DNA of 64,000 nt from Emydura subglobosa (taxonomy: Eukaryota > Chordata > Testudines > Chelidae). Each line of letters begins with the position of its first letter. Within the stretch, counting starts at the first letter, position 1. The translations under genes were made by a program, and so were the position numbers. The stretch spans positions 20,400,689 to 20,464,688 of the forward strand of contig ML679956.1 of assembly GCA_007922225.1 (NCBI GenBank). Direction: 5' to 3'. The notes under the pieces were generated by a model, which searched no databases, had not been told where the DNA came from, and saw only the letters and a list, made by a program, of their open reading frames with translations. Below, piece by piece: positions 22,735-31,944 of the stretch.

Positions 22735-22803
22735 GTCCCTTGCATGAACTGTGACCAACAATTATGAATTACTCTTTGAACTGCCTGATTCCCAGGCTTT
22801 ACA
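22735..22803 (+). repeat. Remnant of the gypsy 5' LTR (3' end only)
   Basis: About 69 bp that align with the last part of the 3' LTR: both show a 'gaact.tgaccA' word, a TTTGA.CT.CCTGA word, and end CCAGGC(A/T)TTACA. The upstream part of the LTR is gone, replaced by an antisense LTR. Confidence 0.7.
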
Positions 22804-22863
22804 GTGTGCTCAGACCACCCTTTAATCTCTTCCTGATCTTGCCCCTACTCCAAGCAAAGGGGC

Positions 22864-23615
22864 ATGGAACTCACAGGGCCAGCGTCACTCATACCCTCCA
22901 GAACATCAAGTCCCCAGGAGCAGATTACCCTTCTCCAAGCAGAAAACCAAGCTATACAGGTCATGGTGGACCGACTTCAGGCAGAAACCCACATCCTTCA
23001 GGAACAGATTACAGGGATTATGAAAATGCCTTCCCCAGCCCCAGGGCCCCATTCAGTATCCAAGTCCACGGTGCCTTCACCGGAGTGTTATGATGGTACC
23101 TGCAGCAAGTTTCATGGTTCCATAAATCAGTGCAGACTCCTATTTAAGTTGCAGCCCTATGTCTACACAACTGACCAGGACAACCTAGACCTGGTCATTA
23201 GTCATTTCATTGGTGAAACCCTAGACAGGGTATCTCCTCTGTTAGAACAGGATCTTCCTGTACTGGCTAACTGGGACTCCTTCCTGGAGGCTTTTGCAAT
23301 GATTGTTGATGATGCATATAGGGCTGCACTGCAGAGATGGGCTTAGAGAGTCTCCATCATGCCCCAGGATCAGCAGCATCATATGTGGACCGCTTTGGAT
23401 GCCTGGCAGCAGATACGGCTTGGAATGAGCTGGCCCAGCTGCATCAATTTTGGCTAGGCATGATCAATGAGATAAAAGACCAATTGGCCCACCTGGACCC
23501 CCCCACAGGACTTGATACCTTTATTGAACTTTGGATTTGTACTGACCCTCGGCTTAGCAAGAGAAGAGAGGACCCATTTTGTTCCCATGCTCCACCTACA
23601 ACCCCCCCTCCCTAG
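22864..23615 (+). pseudogene. Gag remnant of the chromovirus (capsid region), one frameshift
   Basis: Structural capsid polyprotein fragment. First frame 22864-23346: an N-terminal coiled-coil-like stretch (EQITLLQAENQAIQ), then the sushi-type capsid landmark NQCRLLFKLQPYVYTTDQ and ASPLLEQ-like segment (LDRVSPLLEQDLPVLANWD). Near 23337 the frame shifts by one; the second frame, to 23615, continues with ASYVDRFGCLAADTAWNE and EIKDQLAHLDPPTGLDTFIE. Together they keep nearly the whole capsid domain. The expected CCHC zinc knuckle after 23640 is degenerate and interrupted by an insertion at 23697. Related to the gag ancestors of PEG10/RTL1, but this copy is not open and shows no sign of domestication. 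Confidence 0.85.
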
Positions 23616-23696
23616 GCTGAACCTATGCAGATGCACTCAGCATGAGTCCAGTTGGACCTTTCTGAATGGGAACACTAGTGGTGAGATAATCTGTCC

Positions 23697-24283
23697 TGGG
23701 GCTGCACTCACCACATTGGCACCTCCTGCCAGCCATCACAGAGATTAGCTCTGCTAGCCGGTGCACCCGCTCCTGGCCCATTGTCATCACCAACTGCAGA
23801 CCCACCTCAGCCCAAGTACTGCAGCGTCCTCTTCATGACTTGGCCCGCCAACCATTTCACTGTCCATGTTTTCCCCCTTCTGGGGGAGAGATATCTCAGT
23901 TCTAGAGTTTAGCCACTCCCACAGGAGCAACTGCAGTCAACTCTCCAGCCTCTTCCCTCGCGGCCCCAGCATCTTCTTCACCCTCGCCTCAGGGCCTCAG
24001 CGTGCCTAGCAGTCCTAGCAGTCAGCCAGGTGCTCCCTCTAGCTCCCCTGTTCCTACCCAGTGTTGCTCTGTCCAGGGTGTTAGTTTCCTTCCACCTGCA
24101 AAGCACTACATCCTCCTTCTGGAGCTCCAGGGAGTAAATGACACTGCTCTGCCCTGCAGCTCTTTTTGTATTGTTCTCCTGGGCCCTGATTGGTTGCTCC
24201 TCACAGCTTCTTTCTAATTGGCTGCTTCCTGCGAAGCCTCCTTAGGACTCTATATGCCAGTGTTGGGTGGACGCCCCATCACA
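23697..24283 (-). repeat. 3' LTR of the nested antisense element
   Basis: Minus-strand reading begins TGTGATGGGGCGTCCACCC right after the purine tract and ends GTGAGTGCAGCCCCA. It contains a TATA-like AATACAAAAAGAG and a CCAAT-type word (CCAATCAGGG). It is 587 bp; the partner LTR lacks about 200 bp of the U3 part. Confidence 0.65.
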
Positions 24284-24296
24284 CACTCTCCCCCTC
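24284..24296 (-). promoter_or_regulatory. Polypurine tract of the nested element
   Basis: Minus-strand GAGGGGGAGAGTG lies immediately upstream of the TGTGATG start of the LTR, the expected place for a plus-strand primer in reverse transcription. Confidence 0.6.
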
Positions 24297-24465
24297 AAAA
24301 CCAACTGTCCCAGGAGGAGGAGAGGTATTACCTCCCCTACTTCCTTCACAGCTGGAAGGACATTTCTCTCCTGCCTTAGGTTCTCCACTAGGAGGAGCAG
24401 TTTGCCTCTTTCCTCCATGGCATCCCCAAATTTCCTGTCTGTGCCTCTCCATCATCTTGTGCTAC

Positions 24466-25025
24466 TCACATGGCCATCTTGGTGGCTTTCAGCTTCTCCC
24501 ATAGGCTGGGCCCTTGCTCTGCAGACTCTCCCAGCACCTCTTCTCCAAGAGTCTGAGTTCCCATCTCACCTTGACTTGTCTGTTTATAACTCCCCTCAAC
24601 CTTTAGCTGAACATCTAAGGGACTCTTCCTTCCTTTCCACTTCTCTTTTATCTCCTGTTCAGCTCCTTTGGCCCTCTCCACCACTTTGGTGTAACACTTC
24701 TGGGTATCTGGCACCTCCTTCTGTTCCTTTCCGGATCCTTTGCCCTTCTCCTGGCTTGGGTCCCTTTTCTTACCCCCAGTTGAAAACCTGCCCTTCTCTG
24801 GACTCCAATTCTTCCTGTGAGCGCACTGCCTCTTCACATGCCCTGGTTCCCCACAGGCAAAACAAGTGTCGGGGGCCCGCCCCCCCCCCCCCGTTCCTGT
24901 TCTCTTCATAGGTCAGGAACCTTGGGGTTTTCCTGTTCTCTTTCCCTTGAGGCTAGACTTCTTCTCTTCCCAACTGGGGCATTCTCTCTCAAAGTGTACC
25001 CTCCATCCACAGACATAACACTGCC
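24466..25025 (-). pseudogene. Gag/nucleocapsid-like frame with two CCHC zinc knuckles
   Basis: Nucleic-acid-binding Gag C-terminal part. On the minus strand, CYVCGWRVHFERECP (24979-25020) and CFACGEPGHVKRQC (24823-24864) both fit C-X2-C-X4-H-X4-C exactly, lie in the same frame and are about 38 codons apart with one stop between them. Downstream to 24466 the frame is Lys/Glu-rich. Upstream (to about 25210) glutamine-rich coiled-coil-like segments such as RQILENQQRQWEAQR appear in pieces. The knuckles are established retroelement Gag features; which LTR family this is, I cannot say. Not a host gene on present evidence. Confidence 0.7.
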
Positions 25026-25468
25026 CTGCTCAGGCTTCTGGCCTGACCCTGAGACCTCACTTCTTGCCCCAGGCTCTCTGACCCCTGCTCAGTTCCTAGA
25101 GGATCTTGAGAAAAGAGTGCTGCTCTTCAGCCAGCTGCCTCAGACAACCCTACAGGTATCTCTGTGCCTCCCATTGTCTCTGCTGGTTCTCCAGGATCTG
25201 CCTCATTAGGGCCTAGATCCCCCTTGATTGCTCATCAACCCCCTTCAGTGGGAGGGGCAACTCTGAAGTCCAGCCTGGGAAGGTACAGCTGCCTTCTGCC
25301 AAAAACGCCTCTGCACATGGTAGCTCCATTGTCCCTCTGCTCCAAGTGTCTCTTCTACAGCCTTTCCCACTCCCGTAGTATCAGAGGCAGCTGTCAAATA
25401 GTCTCTGAGTCTCACTCAGTCCCCTTCCCTAAAGGGGTGACTTAATGCCTTCATTCTCCACCACGTCA

Positions 25469-25847
25469 TGGGGCTCCATTCACCACATTGACGTCTCCTT
25501 CCAGCCATCATGGGGGTTATCTCTGCTAGCCAGTAAGCCATCTTCTAGTGGTGCCTCAGCCATTGTTGTCACTGCTTACAGACCTGCCTCAGTCCAAGTA
25601 CTGCAGCATCCTCTTCATGACTCAGTCTTCTGGCCATGTCACTGCCTGTGTTTTCCCTCTTCCAGGGGAGGACGACAATATCTCAGTTCTAGAGTCATCT
25701 TCTCCAGTGGTGCATACAATCTACTGTCCAGCCACTTCAGGTGACCACAGCACCCTCTTCACCTTCGCCTCAGGGCCTCAGCATTCCAGTCCTAGCAGTT
25801 GGCCAGGATGGCCAAGTATGATCCAAGTAGCTCCTGGCAACATCACA
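25469..25847 (-). repeat. 5' LTR of the nested antisense element (shortened)
   Basis: Shares with the other LTR the blocks CCAAGTACTGCAGC, ATCTCAGTTCTAGAGT and TTCACC(C/T)TCGCCTCAGGG (plus strand). It ends at the CATCACA terminus. It lacks the segment that carries the TATA-like box in the other copy. Confidence 0.65.
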
Positions 25848-26079
25848 TTGTAACATTTAGCTCAGTGTACTTCTAAACCAGCTGCCTGTTTTCCCCCTGA
25901 CCTAAGTTCCCAGAATCCCCAGCCAGACAGCCCATCCAGGCTTCAGGTATGGTGTGGAGGGCTGCATGGGGTCAAGCAGGACGATGGACTTCCTTTGTTA
26001 TAGGATCAGCTATCAATACAACTTTCTAATTGACTTGCAGCCTGGCTCCAAGATACATTTGTGGTTAATATACTCCATG

Positions 26080-26720
26080 TCTTTGCCTGAATTTGCAGCT
26101 TTTAAGGATTAGATTGATGAGAATCTAAAAAAAAAGGTTTCAGACAACAATCCATTTCCCCAGCCAGACCCCTGTCCTATTTGTAAAAAAGGATGGATCT
26201 TTGACACAGTATGTCGACTACCATGTCCTAAACAAAATCACTATGCAAAATCATTACCCATTACCTGGATCCCAGAGCTCGTAGACCAAGTAAGAATGGC
26301 CCAGACATTCTCCAAGCTGGATCTCAGGGATGCCTATAATCTAATCACGATCTGACCAGGGAATTAGTGAAAGACCACATTTCAAACACAATATCATTTC
26401 AAATACCAGGTGATGCCTTTTGGTCTTATCAATATGCCTGCCACATGCCTGCCATCTTTCAACACCTAGTCGATGTTTTGTGGACCATGCTGGAACATTT
26501 GTGGTCACCTACTTAGATGATATTTCAATCTATTCCAAGGATTAACCCAGACACAAGCATCATGTGCGCAACATATTAGGAACATGGACTATAAGAAAAC
26601 TGGAGAAAATGTATCTTCAAGCATCCCACCATAGAATTCCTTAAGTATATACTGTCCTCCAAAGGGTTTCACATGGATCCCTGTAAGAACTAGAAGCAAT
26701 TCATTACTGGGTGATGCCCT
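26080..26720 (+). pseudogene. Reverse transcriptase remnant of the chromovirus
   Basis: RNA-dependent DNA polymerase domain. Landmarks in order: SLPEFAAFKD region (about 26080), AQTFSKLDLRDAYNLI (about 26300), VMPFGLINMPATC (about 26410), VTYLDDISIYSKD (about 26505-26540), and the 'KGFHMDPCK' region (about 26660). The YLDD catalytic box is intact, but stops and shifts break the frame several times. Confidence 0.85.
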
Positions 26721-26828
26721 GAAGCATTCAGGAAATATAATGCTTCATCAGGTTTGCAAACTTTTATATGCACTTTATATGAGGTTACTCTCAAATTCTG
26801 ACTCCAATCACCCGTTTCCTTCAGAAAC

Positions 26829-27295
26829 CCACCAAATTCGTCTGGACATCAGAAGACCAATGTGCTTTTGAATGCCTGACAGAGATGTTCACCACTGCAC
26901 CCATCCTCATGCACCCCAACCCAAGTCTCCCATTCATCCTGGAAACTGATTCCTCCAATGTTACCATCAGGGTGGTGTTGTCCCAGTGACAGAGTCTCAG
27001 TCAAGAGCTCCATCCCAGCACATATTTCTCTCAAACTCTCCCCTCCAGATTATAATTATGAGATTTTGGATAAGGAGCTACTTGCCATCAAGTCAGCTTT
27101 TGAAATCTGGAGGCACTATCTAGAAGGGGAAAAAGCCCTATGCAGGTATATACCAATCATAAAAATATGAAGTATCTGAGCTCTGCTAAAGCCTTGAATC
27201 AATGACAATTGTGCTGGGCTCTCTTCTCCAGGTTTGATTTTACCATTACACACCACACTGGCTCTAACAATGGAAAGGTAGATGCCCTCTCCAGA
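26829..27295 (+). pseudogene. RNase H remnant of the chromovirus
   Basis: FVWTSEDQCAFECL, then ILETDSSNVTIRVVLSQ (the catalytic Asp of the ETDSS-type motif is kept), the DKELLAIKSAFEIWRHYLEG segment (about 27075-27130), the YTNHKNMKYLSSAKALNQ segment and, at about 27250-27295, the HHTGSNNGKVDALSRK hinge. Order is typical of Ty3/gypsy. Stops and a frameshift at about 27000 make it inactive. It is interrupted after the hinge by the solo LTR. Confidence 0.85.
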
Positions 27296-27310
27296 AAAAG
27301 AAGAGTATGC

Positions 27311-28272
27311 CAATGTCGTGGGGTAAGCCCACCCCGTCCCTCCTGGTAGGGAGTTTTGGGAGACAAGGGGGGAATGGGGCATCTCCGTAGGTGCAGTCTA
27401 CCAGACTATTCCTGACCTCCCAGCTATATGACTCAAAAATCCAAGTCATGGTGGCCATCCCAAGGGCCGAGGCGGTGCGGCCTAATAGCCAGAGTCAATA
27501 TTCACCCTGGGTCAGGGCTATGAGGCCTAGTGGCCAGAGTCAATACCTGCCCTTGGATCAGGGCTAGGCAAGTAAACAGTCTGTAGCCCTGGCCCTCAGG
27601 CAGGGCAGGGCTGCAATCAGTCTATAGATTGGGCCCTCAGGCAGGGTCAGGCAAGAGACACAGTCTATAGCCCCTGACCCTTTGGCAGGGCAGGGCAGGC
27701 AAGCAGTCTGTAGCTATGGCAGCCTGATACTCAGGTAGGGAGTTGCTGTCACCCCAAGGGGAGTGGCAGGGAAGTTAGGGGGACATGGGCCCGCCCAATT
27801 CCACTATGTCCCAGACCAGGGTCCTGTCCGTGATAGGGTTGGTCATCACCCTGGCCAGCAGGGATCTCACCACAACACCCTGATTTATCTTGGGCGAGAG
27901 ATACCATTCAATCTGTCTGCCTGGGGTACTTTCTACCGTGCCTCCTGATGCTGTCATCCATGTCTTTGGGTCTCATCAGGGTCTTTGGGTTCCCTGGCAT
28001 CAGTAATTCCCTGGAGTCTGCCTCCGTTCAGGTCTCCAGGACCTCTGATTCCCTCAGCTGGGGACTGAAGCGGCTCCTTGCTTGGAGTTTCCACCAAGCA
28101 TCGTTCCTCCTTGGTTGTCCACCTGAAATGAGCTGGGCTGCTCCCTTTTATACTGGAGCAGTAGTTGGCACATGCCCAGCACAGGCAGGACTTGGGGGGG
28201 CGGGATTTCCGCTGGCCATAGTGTGGGTTTAAGTCTTTCCTGCTCAGTGCAGGGTAAGACCACTCTGTCACA
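27311..28272 (-). mobile_element. Solo LTR inserted antisense between RNase H and integrase
   Basis: On the minus strand it begins TGTGACAGAGTGG and ends ...GGGCTTACCCCA, so TG...CA. A TATA-type box CCAGTATAAAAGGG lies in the expected position (plus about 28145-28160). Flanks are GTCG (27307-27310) and GTCA (28273-28276), which fit a 4-bp target duplication with a CpG-to-CpA change. The gypsy frame resumes after it. The middle has purine/pyrimidine-rich tandem-like text (CAGGCAGGGCAGGG, repeated 'cagtctatag' words). No internal region, hence solo. Length is 962 bp. Confidence 0.75.
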
Positions 28273-28509
28273 GTCAACAACCATAGGGAATCCAATATAA
28301 AGCCATCCTGTATCCTGAAACTGCACCACTTCCTTGCAGGATCATTACTATCAGATTTAGTGGCAACCATATATTCTTCTCTTCTAAGCAACCTTTTCGC
28401 TAAGAAGCTCTTCACATCTGATACCAAACCCGCAGCTGAAATCACACAGAGGGATGGATTCCTTCATGTCCACAGGCATGTTTAGGTCTCTGAGGGAATC
28501 CCTCATCTG

Positions 28510-29390
28510 AGAACTTTACACCTATACCATGATGTCCCTTTGACAGGCCACTTCAGCCAGGCTAAAACCTCATGCCTGGCACGCAGATCATTCTGATGAC
28601 CAAAACTACAGTCTGATATTCAGGCTTACTTCAGATTGTGTGATACCTCCACCAATACATAGGTACCTTAAAATAAACCATTCAGAATGCAAGGCCCTGG
28701 GTCCAGATCACCATGAACCTCATTGTCTAATTCCCTGAATCTGAAGGTTGTCGTGCCATCCTAACATTAATGGACCAGTTTACAAATATGGTGCACTTAA
28801 CACCCTTTGCACAACTCCCCACCTCTGAGGACACTGCCCACCTCCTCATTTCCCATGTTTTCCACCTCCATGACGTCCCAGACCAAATTACTTCAGACCT
28901 GGGCCCTCAGTTTGCATCATGGATTTGGAAGGCAGTATTCCATTTCCTACAGGTGCACTTCCATAAATCAACTGCCTGTCACCCAGAAACAGATGGCCAG
29001 TTAGAAATAGTGAACCAGGTACTGGAACAGTACCTACAATACTTCACAAATTTCAACCAAGATGACTGGACTTCATTGACTCTGCATGCTGAATTCATAT
29101 ATAATAATGCAGACCAGGCCTTGGTGCAGCTGAGACTCAGGAGGAGCTAAAGCAACATCTTGATGTGGCCAAGGCAGAATACAAATATAATGCCTTGATG
29201 CAACTGAGACTGTTTTTTGTTAACTATAGTCTTCGTCCCAGTTTTCATCCTGCATTTCTCATGGTGACCACTCTTTCTGTGGACTCACATCTGATACATC
29301 ACATCCAACAAAACCAGGAGGAGCTAAAGCAACATCTTGATGTGGCCAAGGCAGCATACAAGTATTATGCTGATCAGAATTAATAGGAAA
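28510..29390 (+). pseudogene. Integrase remnant of the chromovirus with local duplication
   Basis: Zinc-binding N-terminal part (about 28510-28640: HDVPLTGHFSQAKTS, then a CDTSTNT-like stretch). The core has its first catalytic-type Asp in MDQFTNMVHL (28770), the second in SDLGPQFAS, and the Glu in GQLEIVNQVLEQYLQYF, so the DD(35)E triad is still recognisable. At 29118-29210 a segment was rearranged: the 55-bp block encoding EELKQHLDVAKA (29139-29193) also occurs at its expected place (29316-29370) with 3 differences. The frame is broken at the junctions. Confidence 0.85.
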
Positions 29391-29394
29391 GTTC

Positions 29395-29835
29395 CATTTT
29401 CGCAGTGGGACAGAAGTTGTGGCTATTGACCAAACATCTGAAGGCAGGCTGACCTATCTGCAAACTAGAACATCAATACATAGGTACTTACCAGGTCTGC
29501 AGACAAATCAATGCAGTAACCTTCCAGTGTCAGCTTCCCTGATCCATCAAGGTGCCTCCTGTATGTCATGCTTTCCTCCTTAAACTCTTCTCCGACAATA
29601 TTTTCCATAACCAAAAACAATCCCCGCTCCCACAGTTCAAATTCAGGGACAAGAAGATTATCTCATTCATGAGACCCAAGACTCCCAGATACACAGAGGA
29701 AAGATGTGTTACCTATCAATTGGGAAAGATAAGGGCTCGAGGAGTGGACCTAGGAACTAATTCATCATGCACATGCCCCTGAAAAAGTCAACACTTTCTA
29801 CAGGGCATACTCAGATAAGCCCAGACCTCCAGAGC
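29395..29835 (+). pseudogene. Integrase C-terminal tail with probable chromodomain
   Basis: GQKLWLLTKHLKAG (about 29410) and the HQYIGTYQV-like segment correspond to the SH3-like tail of chromoviral integrases. PPVCHAFLLKLFSDN (about 29550) matches the usual PVFHVSLLK stretch. Downstream, at 29685-29740, a degraded YLSIGKDKGSRS-type frame parallels the YLVKWKGYGPEE motif of chromodomains, and TGHTQISPD parallels the RAYPDKP end. The chromodomain call is probable, not certain. Confidence 0.65.
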
Positions 29836-29899
29836 CCCAAGAATACTCCCTGAGATAAGCTCAGACCTCTGGCACCTCAAGATTACCCCCAAATGGGGA

Positions 29900-30312
29900 T
29901 GACATGAGGATGCTGGACTCAAACCAAGGCCCATTGGGTTTTCATGAAACAGCCTTGGCTGTCATGCAACACCAATACATTTGATTACCAGGGAATTCAT
30001 AAACTTGGTGAGCCAGCTTTCAAAATTTCATGACCCACTTCCTGTTTGGCCACATGGCCTTGACCCTGAATGCCTGGTGGCAATATATAAAACTGCCAGT
30101 TTCCTTTCTGGTCTAGTCTGAGTACCAAGCTATTGCCTACTAACTGTTACTTGAACCAATCTGACTCCCACTCTGCTGCCTCACCCTGACCCCGCCAGCT
30201 GCCTCGCTGAACCTTTTCCTAGGATTGGATCTTCTGGTGATTGGACCACTTGTGTGAACTCTGACCACTCATCAGGACTGCCCTTTGACCTACCTGACTT
30301 CCAGGCATTACA
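29900..30312 (+). repeat. 3' LTR of the chromovirus
   Basis: Starts TGACATGAGGATGC after the purine-containing AAATGGGGA tract and ends CCAGGCATTACA. A TATA box (GGCAATATATAAAACTG) sits at about 30080-30095. The end matches the 5' remnant at 22735-22803. Length is 413 bp. Confidence 0.75.
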
Positions 30313-31057
30313 ACTGGCTTGAATTCAGTGAGCTTACTCATTCACTTAAAGTTGGTACATGCTTAAGTGACCTGCTGAATAGTGGCCACTATTTCCAATA
30401 TAATTAAAGGTAAGTTTTCATTTAGGAAGGATCCAAATCAGAATAGTTAATGCTATAATAAAAACAGAGACCCTCCTGTGTTGCACTGAACATTTATTGT
30501 ACATGGTAACACTTTGGGATGGGTCATGTAACAAAGACATGGGAGGCAATAATCATTGCTATTTTCAGTTCCTTTGATTTGATTCAATGATGCATTGACT
30601 AAATTAACCATTTTAACCTCAGAATTTCAACGATATTTTGCTTCCTTTGTAAATCTTAAATGAAGTAATCTGTGAAACTGTCTGCAGGTGCCTGACATGT
30701 TCCATGATAATGGTTTGTGAAAAGTAACTAGAAGTTCAAAAAGTCAGCAGTCAAAGCTTATCAGTCATGTTATCAGTATTAAAGATCATCACTAAAAGCA
30801 TTCCTGGCAATATATACCTCGTCCTACTAATGTCAACTCTAATTTACCTCCACAATGAAAGGTTTCTTCACCAAAGATCTAATCCTGCTCCCATTTAAGT
30901 CAATGGCAAAACTCCCATTCAGTGATGCAGGATTGGGCATTAATTGTCCCATGAAATGGACAAACTGATGTCCATATCACTTGTCCTGGAACAGCAGATG
31001 ATTTTGATTACTGGGAAAATTCTGTTCCTAGATCACCTATCCAGATCTATAAAACAC
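30313..31057. other. Unannotated AT-rich sequence with an old repeat motif
   Basis: No gene recognised. At 30885-30950 is a 'cctgctcccatttaagtcaatggcaaaactcccattcag' type motif, seen in related form elsewhere in the window; probably an old interspersed repeat. Confidence 0.4.
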
Positions 31058-31060
31058 TGA

Positions 31061-31382
31061 GAATATATCTACAGAGCAAAAAACACCTGATGGCAGCAAT
31101 CTCAAAGCCAGGGTCAACTGACTTGGGTTCATGAGGCTCACGCTGTGATGCTAAAAATAGCAGTGTATACATTTGGGATCGGGCAAAGCCTGGGCTCTGA
31201 AACTCGGTGAAGGGGGACATTCTCAGAGCCCAGGCTCCAGACTGAGCCTGAATATCTACACTAATATCTACACTAATTTTATCCCTATAACACAAACCCT
31301 GGAAGCCTGAGTTAGTTGACTCGGGCTTTGAGACTCATTGCATCTGAGTTTTGTTTTGTTTTGTTGCTGTGTAGCCATACTC
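31061..31382. mobile_element. Harbinger-like MITE with TGA target duplication
   Basis: Inverted ends GAATATATCTACAGAGCAA (left) and GAGTATGGCTACACAGCAA (reverse complement of right). Flanked by TGA (31058-31060) and TGA (31383-31385). The interior has imperfect self-complementary segments (gagcccaggctc). Same group as 9016, 20362, 36220 and 40072. Confidence 0.8.
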
Positions 31383-31663
31383 TGAGCAGTTTATTTTAAG
31401 AGTGTGATTAGCTCCCATTAGAACTCCCATCTTGCATTGCTTTTCATGAGCATGGATTGAACTTGGCAGGCTGCCTGGAGTGTTTTCGCTCAAATACCAC
31501 ACATATATTGCTCACTTTGCTGCTCCTGCTCTTGTGTACTAATATAAAAGAGGAAGTTGAGATAAAAATCAATTTTCTTCAGAGAATAAAAATGGCCCAA
31601 TGTTTGTTGCCATCAAATACCTTATACAAAAATCTTGCAACAACCGTTGTGTATTAGAACTGT

Positions 31664-31940
31664 GCACAGCTCACACTACATGTTACGGTCAGACAATTAC
31701 TTTCCGCACATTTTTATTTCCCAAAAATGAAAATCTAATTTTTCCCCAAAGTTTTTCTTCTTTTCACTAAAAAAAAGCCAAATGCACAAATGTTTCCACT
31801 GATAACTGAACATTTTCAGTTTAAAAACTTAAAATTACTTCAGAATTTTTGAGTTTTCAGTGAAAACTTGAAAGCTGTCTTTTGCAAACGTTTCATCAAA
31901 AAAGTTTAGACAAAAAGTTTGAGCAGTTCTTCACCATATA
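31664..31940. mobile_element. AT-rich hAT-type element copy (diverged)
   Basis: Starts near TAGAACTGTGC and ends near TTTGAGCAGTTCTT, imperfect inverted copies. The body has the same TTTTCAGTTT/AAAACTTAAAA texture as copies at 21742 and 34979. No target duplication found. Confidence 0.55.
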
Positions 31941-31944
31941 AAGC

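Larger units (their letters stand above)
23697..25847 (-). mobile_element. Antisense gag-only LTR retrotransposon nested in the chromovirus
   Basis: Two diverged direct repeats (23697-24283 and 25469-25847) serve as LTRs. On the minus strand they begin TGTGATG and end GCCCCA. Between them lie 1,185 bp with two zinc knuckles in the same minus frame (24979-25020 and 24823-24864) and a purine-rich tract just before the 3' LTR. No protease, RT or integrase is visible, so the element is non-autonomous or internally deleted. No clear target duplication was found (TGTCC versus TTGTA). LTR identity looks like roughly 70-75% by eye, so it is old. Confidence 0.7.
22735..30312 (+). mobile_element. Ty3/gypsy chromovirus-like retrotransposon, decayed, with two nested insertions
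   Basis: Reads in order: LTR end remnant (22735-22803), gag (22864-23605), [insertion 23697-25847], RT (about 26080-26700), RNase H (about 26830-27290), [solo LTR 27311-28272], integrase (about 28510-29390), SH3-like and chromodomain-like tail (about 29400-29830), and 3' LTR (29900-30312). Order and residues match the sushi/chromovirus branch of vertebrate Ty3/gypsy, the group from which the mammalian PEG10/RTL genes derive. Stops and frameshifts occur in every domain. Both LTR ends share ACT.TGACCA and CAGGC.TTACA words, linking the two ends. Confidence 0.85.

Noticed and set aside
22864..23615. Domesticated gag gene (PEG10/RTL-like)
   Set aside because: It has a frameshift, a degenerate zinc knuckle and an insertion, and sits inside a full decayed retroelement with an LTR, so it is a dead copy.
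24267..24911. 214-codon + strand frame
   Set aside because: It is the antisense shadow of the minus-strand zinc-knuckle gag region; codon content is Ser/Pro/Leu-rich, as expected for a shadow frame.
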